From Rothia uropygialis (GTDB lineage Bacteria; Actinomycetota; Actinomycetes; Actinomycetales; Micrococcaceae): DNA of 64,000 nt. How positions within the stretch are numbered: position 1 is the stretch's first letter; each line of letters starts with the position of its first letter. The position numbers and the translations under genes were made by a program. The stretch covers positions 372,001 to 436,000 of the forward strand of contig NZ_NOIS01000001.1 in NCBI RefSeq assembly GCF_004137765.1, written 5' to 3'. The notes beneath the pieces were generated by a model, which worked only from the letters and a program-made list of their open reading frames with translations, was not told the origin of the DNA and searched no databases. Shown in pieces: positions 32,011 to 39,574 of this stretch.

Positions 32011-33045
32011 ATGAATCGCTTGGCGCGTCGGCGTGATCGGAATGTCCGGAATCTGTTGAGGGCGTTCGTTGCCCTGGTGGTCGCGGTGACAACCATGGCG
32101 TGCCTCAGCGGGTGCGGTGTTTTCGCATCGAGTGGGACCACCGAGCACGCGACGGAGCGGGTGATCAAGGACATCGACGAGGCCGAGGTGCGCGTACCGG
32201 AAAAGCCGAGCCGCGTCGTCGCACTCTCGGAACCCACCCTGGACGCCGCACTTGCGCTCGGCGTGACCCCCGTGGGCACGGTCTCCGGCCGAGGACAGAA
32301 CTCCGTACCGGGCTATCTCGCCGACAAAGCCAAGGACATCCCCCTGGTCGGTGGGATCGGAGATCTGGACTACGAGAAGATCTCCAGCCTCAAACCGGAC
32401 CTGATCATCGTGGACGGCACCAGCGTCAACAACCGGCCGGACGTCCTGGAGATCCTCCGGCAGATCGCCCCCTTGGTCTTCTGCGGTTACGCCGGCGGAC
32501 CCTGGGAACTGAACTTCGATACCGCCGCCCGGGCGCTGAACCTGAAAAGCAAGGGCGAGGAGATCAAAGCTGCTTTCCGGGACAAGGTCGAGCAGGGGAA
32601 GTCCCGGCTCGCAGAGAAGTACGGGAACAAGACCTTCTCGATCGTGCGATGGCAGGGCAGCGGCCCGTCTCTGATCCTCAAGGAGCTTCCGGCGGGACAG
32701 GTTCTGGAGGGACTCGGGCTGAATCGGCCTCAATCCCAGGACCGTGAGGGGAGAGGACACTCGGATCCCGTCTCCCTGGAGAACCTCGCGACCATCGACG
32801 CGGATTACATGTTCTTCGGAACGCTCGGCGGTGCAAGCCAAGCCAACCCGCACTCCGGCTCGACCGCTGATCGGAACGGTGCGGCTCAGGCCCTCAGGAC
32901 CGCCGAGAACACCTCGGGGTTCACCGACCTTTCCGCGTACAAGAACCACCACATCATCACCGTCGATGGATCCCGATGGACCTCCACCGGCGGCCCCTTG
33001 CTGATGAACGGCATCGTCGACGACGTCCTCGCCGAGCTCCCCTGA
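32011..33045 (+). CDS. Iron-complex ABC transporter substrate-binding lipoprotein (FecB/FepB type)
   Basis: Cell-surface receptor lipoprotein of the iron importer encoded downstream. The 344-aa precursor has a basic N-region, a hydrophobic stretch and a lipobox LSGC with acceptor Cys35. The mature part is a class III periplasmic-binding fold: VPEKPSRVVALSEPTLDAAL begins lobe one, YEKISSLKPDLIIVDG and LEILRQIAPLVF are the family's ligand-cleft segments, and the end reads LLMNGIVDDVLAELP. The start ATG 32011 is preferred to an upstream TTG at 31978 because it gives a proper lipoprotein signal. The ligand (ferric siderophore or heme) cannot be read from sequence. Two different permeases downstream favour siderophore import. 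It opens a six-gene cluster. Confidence 0.9.
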   Translation: MNRLARRRDRNVRNLLRAFVALVVAVTTMACLSGCGVFASSGTTEHATERVIKDIDEAEVRVPEKPSRVVALSEPTLDAALALGVTPVGTVSGRGQNSVPGYLADKAKDIPLVGGIGDLDYEKISSLKPDLIIVDGTSVNNRPDVLEILRQIAPLVFCGYAGGPWELNFDTAARALNLKSKGEEIKAAFRDKVEQGKSRLAEKYGNKTFSIVRWQGSGPSLILKELPAGQVLEGLGLNRPQSQDREGRGHSDPVSLENLATIDADYMFFGTLGGASQANPHSGSTADRNGAAQALRTAENTSGFTDLSAYKNHHIITVDGSRWTSTGGPLLMNGIVDDVLAELP

Positions 33046-33124
33046 ACCAAACCTCCGGTCGGAGCCGCCCCGGCGGCGTCGGGCCCTCCCTGTCAATGAT
33101 CGAAGAAGAACTTCATAACCCATC

Positions 33125-35434
33125 ATGAACATCGGAACCTCTCGCGACTTCACCCTCCCTCGCAGACGCACCAGAACAGCCCTCTCGCTCTTCCTCGCCG
33201 TGCTCCTGACCGTGACCGCTTGGCTGTTCCTCCCCGGCGCCTCGGCCGACGACGCGTCGAACAAGCAAACTGTCAGGACCAACGAACAGACCGCCGAAGT
33301 CTCCGGCCCCCGGACGGTCGAGGGTGCGGACAAGATCCGCGTCGAAGGCCGGGGCTGGACGAATTCCGTCGCCGGAGGGGCGCGGATCGCCGTGAAATAC
33401 GACAAGGGAACCGTGTCGGTGGACGGCAAGAGCATCGTCAGCGAATTCGAGGCCGGTCCGGACGGAACCTTCTCCGCCGAGCTGCCCTTCCCCACGACAA
33501 GGAATTCGGACAAGCCCTGGCTCCCCGGAACCGACCATACGATCCACTTCCTGAGCGGGAGCCTCAAAGACGGTGACAAGTCCCGCAACGCGGTGCTGAA
33601 GGTCACTGTCGCCGGAAAGGCGGACTCGCCCGCACCGGAGCTGCCGTGGGTCTCCGCGACGTCGACGCCGGAGTCAGGGGAGCCGGCAACCATCGAGGTC
33701 GCGCCGTTCACCACCGGGGAAGACGCGGCTCTGCACCTGGTCGGCAAGGGGTGGAAGACCGCGGACGGAAAGTCGGGATCCATTGTCTCGATCAAGGTCA
33801 ACTATCAGTCAGCCTCCGGACGCATCGACCAATACGCCAGGGGCGACCAGGCAATCAGCGATCACTTGGCTTCCCTCGGAAAATCCAAGGACCCGACCTC
33901 CTGGGTCCTGCTTGTCCCGAAGGGCACGGTCACCGAGGACCCCGAGCACGGCTTGTACACGATCGACCCGATGGGCTCCTTCGACATCACCGTCAAGGCC
34001 CCTGAAGAACTGCGCCGTGCCACGACCGGGCAGTACCTGACCATCACCGCGCAGTCCGGCCGGAACCTGGACGGGGACGTGCAGCGTCGAGCGGTCACCG
34101 CGCCGATCCCCGTGAACGGGGAGGCGGCTCAGCCGATACAGGACATCTCGGACGTCCAATGCACCACAACGGCCAGACGTCCGACCGCACGGATAGAAAA
34201 CAAGAATATCCCCCGTGGCGAGAAGCTCCACCTGGTCGGCGAGGGCTGGTGCAACCCCGGAGGCAAAACCGGGGCCCCGAAGGTCGCGGTGAAACTGGAC
34301 GACGGCGCCATCTCACACTTGGACGAGAAAGTTCACTCCAACAAGACCATTTGGGCGCTCGTCGACCCCGATCCTGCCACCGGCGCCCTCGATGCATGGA
34401 TCGATCTTCCGGACGGAACAGCCGCCACGTCCGCGCCCGCGTTCCCGGAAGGCGCCCACAGCTTACGTCTTCTGTCGGGGTCCCTTCGCCCGGGCGACCT
34501 CTCGGTGACCTTCGGTGGACGCGGTGCCCTCGACTTCACCCTGGGCGAGTACCGACCCAACGGAACGCCGCCGGCCCTTGGGCTCGACGAGCTCTCGGAG
34601 AGCTCACGCCAGGGTGTCCGAGTCAACCGTGAGGGCACACGGATCACGGTTGAGGTCCCCGGAGGGCAACCCGGGCAGTGGGTCCGGGCAACCCCCTACG
34701 CTGAGGGTGCGCCGCGCAACCCGTGGGGCAGTGGGTGGGTCCGTCTGGCCTCCGACCGCTCGTTGACTTACTCCCTGCCTGACGATGCCTCGCCGGGGGA
34801 GTATCGCCTCGTGGTCCAGAACGGTGAGAACGACGACTTCGGAAAACTCCTGGGGTGGGGCCGCTTGACGGTTCCCGAGAGCGACGGTGACTCACCCGCC
34901 GCTGCCGGCCTTGATCACGGCAACCGTACCCACGGTTCGACGCCGCGCCGTCAGCCACGGGCGTTCGCGGCACGGGCTTTGGACGACCATTCCCGTTCGG
35001 GGCAGACGAGCGCCTCCACTGCGGCCCCCGTGGACCCGGCGGCCGTGCGGGAGATGACGACTCTGGGGCGGCTCCAGGACCAGATGCCGCGCCACGCCCG
35101 CGTTCTCCGAGTTTCAGGTCTGCCCGCGCATTCCTCGCGGATTCCCGCCCAGCGTCCAGCCAAACGCGTTGCGGCCCCGCCCCAGGAATCTCCGAAGGCT
35201 TCTCATCACACCGCGCGACCCTTGGCCTCCCCCTCGTCCCGGGGCCAAGTGCGGAATCCACAGGACCAGGAATCTCAGGAGACCAGTGAGGCCGGACAGG
35301 AAGCAAAGTTCCGACAAAAAGTCTTCACCTGGAACAACGTGCTGCTCGCGCTCGCCGGGGCACTGCTTCTGGCCGTGATTCTGTACTCGACTCGCAAGCC
35401 ATCCGAGCCCTCCTCAGAGACTTCAGAGGAATAA
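33125..35434 (+). CDS. Membrane-anchored surface protein with repeated SGSL-type modules (iron island)
   Basis: A 769-aa exported protein of unknown function. Its signal peptide is at residues 15-41 (LSLFLAVLLTVTAWLFLPGAS). Module A (about 70-162) contains AVKYDKGTVS and FLSGSLKDGD, identical to stretches in the beta-propeller protein at 39575. A diverged copy spans about 190-335 (LVGKGWKTADGKSG). A third spans 355-475 (LVGEGWCNPGGKTG, VAVKLDDGA, LRLLSGSLRPGD). A shorter beta domain spans 495-585. Then comes a Pro/Arg-rich linker, one transmembrane helix (about 735-756) and a short charged tail, with no sortase motif. Position between the binding lipoprotein and the permeases suggests ligand capture or relay at the cell wall. 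That function is inference; I know no name for the module. Confidence 0.8.
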   Translation: MNIGTSRDFTLPRRRTRTALSLFLAVLLTVTAWLFLPGASADDASNKQTVRTNEQTAEVSGPRTVEGADKIRVEGRGWTNSVAGGARIAVKYDKGTVSVDGKSIVSEFEAGPDGTFSAELPFPTTRNSDKPWLPGTDHTIHFLSGSLKDGDKSRNAVLKVTVAGKADSPAPELPWVSATSTPESGEPATIEVAPFTTGEDAALHLVGKGWKTADGKSGSIVSIKVNYQSASGRIDQYARGDQAISDHLASLGKSKDPTSWVLLVPKGTVTEDPEHGLYTIDPMGSFDITVKAPEELRRATTGQYLTITAQSGRNLDGDVQRRAVTAPIPVNGEAAQPIQDISDVQCTTTARRPTARIENKNIPRGEKLHLVGEGWCNPGGKTGAPKVAVKLDDGAISHLDEKVHSNKTIWALVDPDPATGALDAWIDLPDGTAATSAPAFPEGAHSLRLLSGSLRPGDLSVTFGGRGALDFTLGEYRPNGTPPALGLDELSESSRQGVRVNREGTRITVEVPGGQPGQWVRATPYAEGAPRNPWGSGWVRLASDRSLTYSLPDDASPGEYRLVVQNGENDDFGKLLGWGRLTVPESDGDSPAAAGLDHGNRTHGSTPRRQPRAFAARALDDHSRSGQTSASTAAPVDPAAVREMTTLGRLQDQMPRHARVLRVSGLPAHSSRIPAQRPAKRVAAPPQESPKASHHTARPLASPSSRGQVRNPQDQESQETSEAGQEAKFRQKVFTWNNVLLALAGALLLAVILYSTRKPSEPSSETSEE

Positions 35435-35453
35435 GGAAGGAATCGAAACCATC

Positions 35454-36464
35454 ATGATCACCTCGCACTTCCATCGGTCACTCACGGTCCTTTGGGCCGT
35501 GGTGGTGGTTCTTCTACTGGGGATCACGGCATCCTCCGCGCTTCCGCCGGGCGGCGCGAAAAGTAGCACGCAGGGAACCTCGTCCTCTGTCTCACCGCGC
35601 ACACTCAAGGCCGGTGACACCATCCACTTCACCCTGACCGGGTTCCCAAAGAACGAGCAGGTCTACGTCAAGATCGACAACGGCGATGCGTGCCCCGCGG
35701 ATGCGGCCCAGGGTGCGTGCGTCGTGCACCAGCAGAAATCGGACGGAAACGGGCGTGTGGACGGTTCGTTCGTCCTGCCGAAGGACCTGAAGGATGGCAA
35801 GCACACGCTCCGCTTCCTGGCCACGGAGCTCCTTCCGGGCAAGGGAAGCAAGGGTTTCACCAACATCAGCCCGGAATTCACCACGGCTGGGGTCAACCAG
35901 AACTCCTCGGGAGGTCACCGTTATAACGTCACGTCAGAGGAAATCCTCTCCAGCGGCACACGGCAAGATGCCGGATCCGGCGATCACGCGGAGAATCGAG
36001 GCGGCAACGGCAGCGGATCGCCAGGGGGCGGGCAACAAGCGAATGCCGGCCAGCCCGGGGAACAGGCCGGGGGAGCCGGTGAGAGCGGACAGGGAAACGA
36101 AACGATCGAGTATGTGGACGCCGAGGGCCGCCCGATCTCCAAGGAGGAATACGACCGGCTGATGGCCGGCTCCTCGGAGACGGATGAGGCGACCGGCTCG
36201 GAGTATCGCGACGGCGCAGAGAACAAGGAAGGGGAGAACGGAAAGAGCGAGGACACCAAGGACAAATCGAAGCGCAAGGCCACGGCGAGTCCTCGTGCCA
36301 CCTCCAAGGATTCAGGGGGCCACGCCGAGAAGACCTCCGCCGAGACCAAGGGCGACTCCGTGGAATTCCCTTGGGTCGGCACCATCGTCTTCGCCATCAT
36401 GGCCCTGATTGCCGCGATCGTCTGGTACATGCGACGACGTCGTACCGCCACAGAGGAGTCCTAG
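35454..36464 (+). CDS. Small membrane-anchored surface protein of the iron island
   Basis: A 336-aa exported protein I cannot assign to a named family. Residues 1-30 are a signal peptide. Residues 43-145 form a compact beta-rich domain with Cys80 and Cys89, which may form a disulfide, and the phrase DGKHTLRFLATELLPGKG, which parallels the GAHSLRLLSGSLRPGD end of the module in the preceding protein, so the domains are probably distant relatives. A long low-complexity Gly/Ser/Glu/Lys region (150-300) would span the cell wall. It includes IEYVDAEGRPISKEEYDRLM, a short conserved-looking island. One transmembrane helix (306-326) and an RRRR stop-transfer end the protein. GGAAGGAA precedes the start; the gene lies 19 bp after its larger neighbour. 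Confidence 0.75.
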   Translation: MITSHFHRSLTVLWAVVVVLLLGITASSALPPGGAKSSTQGTSSSVSPRTLKAGDTIHFTLTGFPKNEQVYVKIDNGDACPADAAQGACVVHQQKSDGNGRVDGSFVLPKDLKDGKHTLRFLATELLPGKGSKGFTNISPEFTTAGVNQNSSGGHRYNVTSEEILSSGTRQDAGSGDHAENRGGNGSGSPGGGQQANAGQPGEQAGGAGESGQGNETIEYVDAEGRPISKEEYDRLMAGSSETDEATGSEYRDGAENKEGENGKSEDTKDKSKRKATASPRATSKDSGGHAEKTSAETKGDSVEFPWVGTIVFAIMALIAAIVWYMRRRRTATEES

Positions 36465-36518
36465 GCGGCGATGCGAGGTGATCTCTGCTCTCGCCGCCAT
36501 GCCGCGGAGGGCGGACCC

Positions 36519-37532
36519 GTGACGGCGCCGGCCGGGTACCACCGTTCGCTGGGTAGGGTCACGTGGTGCGGACTCTTTGGGCTCTGCACGGTGGCGGTCG
36601 TTCTGGCCTCGCTGCGCTTCGGATCCAACGGGCTGACCGGCTCCGACGTCGCTGAGGTCTTCCGCGGTACGGGTTCGGCTACTGCCCGCACCATCGTGAT
36701 TGAACAGCGGATTCCCCGTACTCTTCTGGGTCTCCTCTGCGGTGCAGCCCTGGGCGTCGCGGGCTCCCTGATGCAGTCACTGACACGCAATCCTCTGGCC
36801 GAGCCCGGCCTGATGGGAATCAACTCGGGGGCGTCCGTCGCCGTCGTGCTCTCCGTGGTGTTGTTCGGGCCGCAGAGCATCCACGTCTACATGCTCGCGG
36901 CATTGGTGGGGGCGGCCGTGGCCGGCACTGGGGTTTTCGTCTTGGGTCGTGGGGAAACGGGTTCGGTTGTCCGGCTTGCGCTCGCAGGTGTTGCCCTCTC
37001 CGCCGCCCTGATGGCGGTCAATCAGGCGTTGGTTCTGTCCAATCGGGACGCGTTCGACGAATTCAGGCTGTGGGTCGCAGGGTCCCTCGAGGGGAGGGAC
37101 ATAACGATCGTGGAGTCGGTCGGCCCCATGATCGCGCTGGGACTGATCCTCGCTGTTGCCGTGGCACCTTCAATCAACGCGTTGGCCCTCGGAGAAGAAT
37201 CCGGTGTTGCACTCGGTGTTCGCCTCGCCAGGACACAGACGATCACCCTGGTATCCGTGGCCCTGCTGACGGGAGCGGCCACCGCGGCCATGGGACCGGT
37301 GGCCTTTGTAGGGCTGGCGGTTCCGTTCGTGGTCCGTCGAGCGCTGGGCAACGACATCCGCTGGGTCAACGGGGGCTCCCTCCTTCTGGGGCCTGCGTGG
37401 TTGCTGGCTGCTGACATCCTGGCTCGTATCGTCATCGCCCCGGAAGAAACACAAGTGGGGATCATTGCGACCCTGGCCGGAGGCCCGCTGTTCATGGCCA
37501 TGATGGCCGGCCGGCAGGTGAGGTCGCTGTGA
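36519..37532 (+). CDS. FecCD-family iron-complex permease, first subunit
   Basis: Polytopic permease of the importer, 337 aa from GTG 36519, predicted to have nine or ten transmembrane helices. Family marks are RIPRTLLGLLCGAALGVAGS, MQSLTRNPLAEPGLMGINSGA (split), and GPVAFVGLAVPFVVRRALGN near the coupling helix that meets the ATPase. I prefer GTG 36519 because GGAGGG lies 7 bases upstream; ATG 36471 in the same frame is an alternative. It overlaps the second permease by GTGA. Paired but different permeases form a FepD/FepG-type heterodimer, more usual for siderophores than for heme. Confidence 0.9.
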   Translation: MTAPAGYHRSLGRVTWCGLFGLCTVAVVLASLRFGSNGLTGSDVAEVFRGTGSATARTIVIEQRIPRTLLGLLCGAALGVAGSLMQSLTRNPLAEPGLMGINSGASVAVVLSVVLFGPQSIHVYMLAALVGAAVAGTGVFVLGRGETGSVVRLALAGVALSAALMAVNQALVLSNRDAFDEFRLWVAGSLEGRDITIVESVGPMIALGLILAVAVAPSINALALGEESGVALGVRLARTQTITLVSVALLTGAATAAMGPVAFVGLAVPFVVRRALGNDIRWVNGGSLLLGPAWLLAADILARIVIAPEETQVGIIATLAGGPLFMAMMAGRQVRSL

Positions 37533-38611
37533 GTACGGGAACTGATCGTCCGTCGAGGTCCAAGGCGCCGCTTCGGAAGGACTTGTCCGGCCGATCTGTT
37601 CTGGCGGTGAGGCGTGGCATCAGTGCGGACATTCCGGTCCGCCGGTTGATCGTGCACCTGATCCTCATGCTGATACTGGGAGCGGTCTCGGCCTGGGCCA
37701 TGATGCAGGGCGAACGGAACTTAGACCTCTCGGGCGTCTATGAGGCGCTCATGGGTAGGGGAGACCGGCTCGATGTCTACTTCGTGAATCAGGTCCGTCT
37801 GCCCCGGGTGGTCACCGCGATCGCGGTCGGCTCCGCACTGGGCCTCTCGGGGGCCGTCTTCCAAGTCCTCTCCGGAAATGCCCTGGGCAGCCCCGACATC
37901 ATCGGCTTCACCCACGGTGCGGCCACAGGGGCGCTGTTGCAGATACTCGTTCTCGACGCCGATCCACTGGGCGTTGCCTTTGGGGCGATCCTCGGCGGAT
38001 TCGGTACGGCCCTCGTGGTGTATCTACTGACTCGGCACACCGGGTTGCGGGGATATCGACTCGTTCTGATCGGAATAGGCACCGGTGCCACGTTGGGGGC
38101 GATCAACTCGCTCCTGGTCGTTCGGGCTTCGTTGACGCAGGCGCAGACCGCTGCCTCCTGGCTCGCGGGTTCTTTGAACACCATGAATTGGTCCAAGACC
38201 CTCCTGATCGCAACCGGCCTGCTGGCTCTGACCCCGCTGCTGATGAAGGCCTCCAGGCCGCTGGCCATGCTGCGGTTCGGCGACCAGATTGCCGCGGGGA
38301 GAGGGGTACGGGTCAACACGTGGCGAGTGACCGGCATGTTCGTGGGTGTTCTTCTGGTCAGTCTTGCCACCGCTATTACTGGTCCGCTGGCCTTTGTCGC
38401 GCTGTCAGCCCCGCACATCGGGCGCACCCTCGCCCCCTCTCGCGGCGCGGGGCTGATCACCACGGCGCTCGTGGGGTCGGTCATTGTCCTCTGCGCGGAC
38501 GTGATAGGCCAGTATCTTTTGCCAGTCTCGCTCAATGCGGGCGTGGTGACCGGTGCTTTGGGTGGGCTGTATCTGGTGTATCTGATCATCGTGGAGCGGA
38601 GGAGAGCGTGA
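37529..38611 (+). CDS. FecCD-family iron-complex permease, second subunit
   Basis: Second channel subunit, 360 aa from GTG 37529, overlapping the first permease's stop. After a basic cytoplasmic N-terminus of about 40 residues come the transmembrane helices. Motifs include RLPRVVTAIAVGSALGLSGA, VFQVLSGNALGSPDIIGFTHG (split) and GPLAFVALSAPHIGRTLAPS, the equivalent of the coupling loop. It is FepG-like by position and by difference from its partner. It overlaps the ATPase gene by GTGA at 38608-38611, so the three transporter genes are translated together. Confidence 0.92.
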   Translation: MSTGTDRPSRSKAPLRKDLSGRSVLAVRRGISADIPVRRLIVHLILMLILGAVSAWAMMQGERNLDLSGVYEALMGRGDRLDVYFVNQVRLPRVVTAIAVGSALGLSGAVFQVLSGNALGSPDIIGFTHGAATGALLQILVLDADPLGVAFGAILGGFGTALVVYLLTRHTGLRGYRLVLIGIGTGATLGAINSLLVVRASLTQAQTAASWLAGSLNTMNWSKTLLIATGLLALTPLLMKASRPLAMLRFGDQIAAGRGVRVNTWRVTGMFVGVLLVSLATAITGPLAFVALSAPHIGRTLAPSRGAGLITTALVGSVIVLCADVIGQYLLPVSLNAGVVTGALGGLYLVYLIIVERRRA

Positions 38612-39417
38612 GCAGCACGAATACCTGGCGGAGCAACTTGTACGCGGAGGGTATCACCGTGGGCTACGGCCAGGATGCGGTGTTGCCGGGCATTGACTTC
38701 GAGGTTCCCGACGGCGAGCTGACCGTGATCCTGGGGCCGAATGCCTGCGGCAAATCCACTCTGCTCAAGACGCTGGCGCGGGTGCTGACCCCGTCTGCGG
38801 GGAAGATCTTCCTGCACGGGGTCCCCATGGAAAAGAGTCGAACCAAGGACATTGCCAGGGTTATGGCGATGCTGCCGCAATCACCTGAAGCCCCCTCGGG
38901 ACTGTGCGTGGCCGACGTCGTCGCTCGCGGTCGATACCCGCATCAGTCCCTCCTGAGGGCGTGGACCGATGAGGACGAACGCGCGTGCCTGGAGGCGATG
39001 ACCGCTGCGGATGTCCTGCCTCTCAGAGAGCGGCCGTTGGAAGCGCTTTCCGGCGGCCAGCGCCAACGGGTGTGGATCGCGATGACATTGGCTCAGGACA
39101 CGCCTCTGATCTTGCTGGATGAGCCCACCACCTATTTGGACATCACTCATCAGATCGAGGTGCTCAATCTGACGCGGCGGCTCCACCGGTCCGGCCGAAC
39201 GATCGTCATGGTCCTCCACGACCTCAACCTCGCATTCAGGTACGCGACTCGGGTGGTCATGATGCGGGACGGAAGGATCATCTCTCAAGGAAACCCCCGC
39301 GAGATTGTGGATGCCGAGCTGGTTGACCAGGTATTCGGCCTCGATGCCTTTGTGACGAGGGATCCCGTGACCGGCGCGCCCATGGTCGTCCCCGCCGAAA
39401 GTACTTTCCAAGGGTAA
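38608..39417 (+). CDS. Iron-complex ABC transporter ATP-binding protein (FepC type)
   Basis: Cytoplasmic ATPase that powers the importer, 269 aa. Walker A is GPNACGKST, the Q-loop is MLPQSPEAP, the signature is LSGGQRQRVWIAM, Walker B is LILLDEPTTYLDI and the switch His is in VLHDLNLAFRY. The DVVARGRYPHQ segment after the Q-loop is characteristic of the FecE/FepC group. GTG start 38608 follows GGAGGAGAG and overlaps the second permease. Last gene of the six-gene cluster; a probable iron box lies between it and the beta-propeller gene. Confidence 0.95.
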   Translation: MSSTNTWRSNLYAEGITVGYGQDAVLPGIDFEVPDGELTVILGPNACGKSTLLKTLARVLTPSAGKIFLHGVPMEKSRTKDIARVMAMLPQSPEAPSGLCVADVVARGRYPHQSLLRAWTDEDERACLEAMTAADVLPLRERPLEALSGGQRQRVWIAMTLAQDTPLILLDEPTTYLDITHQIEVLNLTRRLHRSGRTIVMVLHDLNLAFRYATRVVMMRDGRIISQGNPREIVDAELVDQVFGLDAFVTRDPVTGAPMVVPAESTFQG

Positions 39418-39435
39418 CTAAGGTTACCGTGAATA

Positions 39436-39454
39436 GAAGAATAGGCTAACTTTA
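39436..39454 (+). promoter_or_regulatory. Probable DtxR/IdeR iron box
   Basis: These 19 bases match the IdeR/DtxR consensus at 13 of 19 positions, including the unbroken nonamer TAGGCTAAC (39442-39450). A related half-like sequence, AAGGTTACC, lies at 39420-39428. The site is in the 157-bp gap before the beta-propeller gene, so that gene is probably repressed when iron is plentiful. This is a by-eye match to a known consensus. Confidence 0.65.
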
Positions 39455-39574
39455 ACACGTACCAAGGGTTGCCGTTGTGGCAATAGGGATCGGCCGCGTG
39501 AACGTGGCTCGTATCGGTGTCCATTCCGGCGGCTCGTGGACATCAATCGCATCCAGAGAAATATGAGGATCACT

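Noticed and set aside
33125-35434. HtaA-type heme receptor domains in the surface proteins
   Set aside because: The sequence pattern of the repeated module does not match what I know of HtaA conserved regions; calling the system heme-specific would be unsupported.
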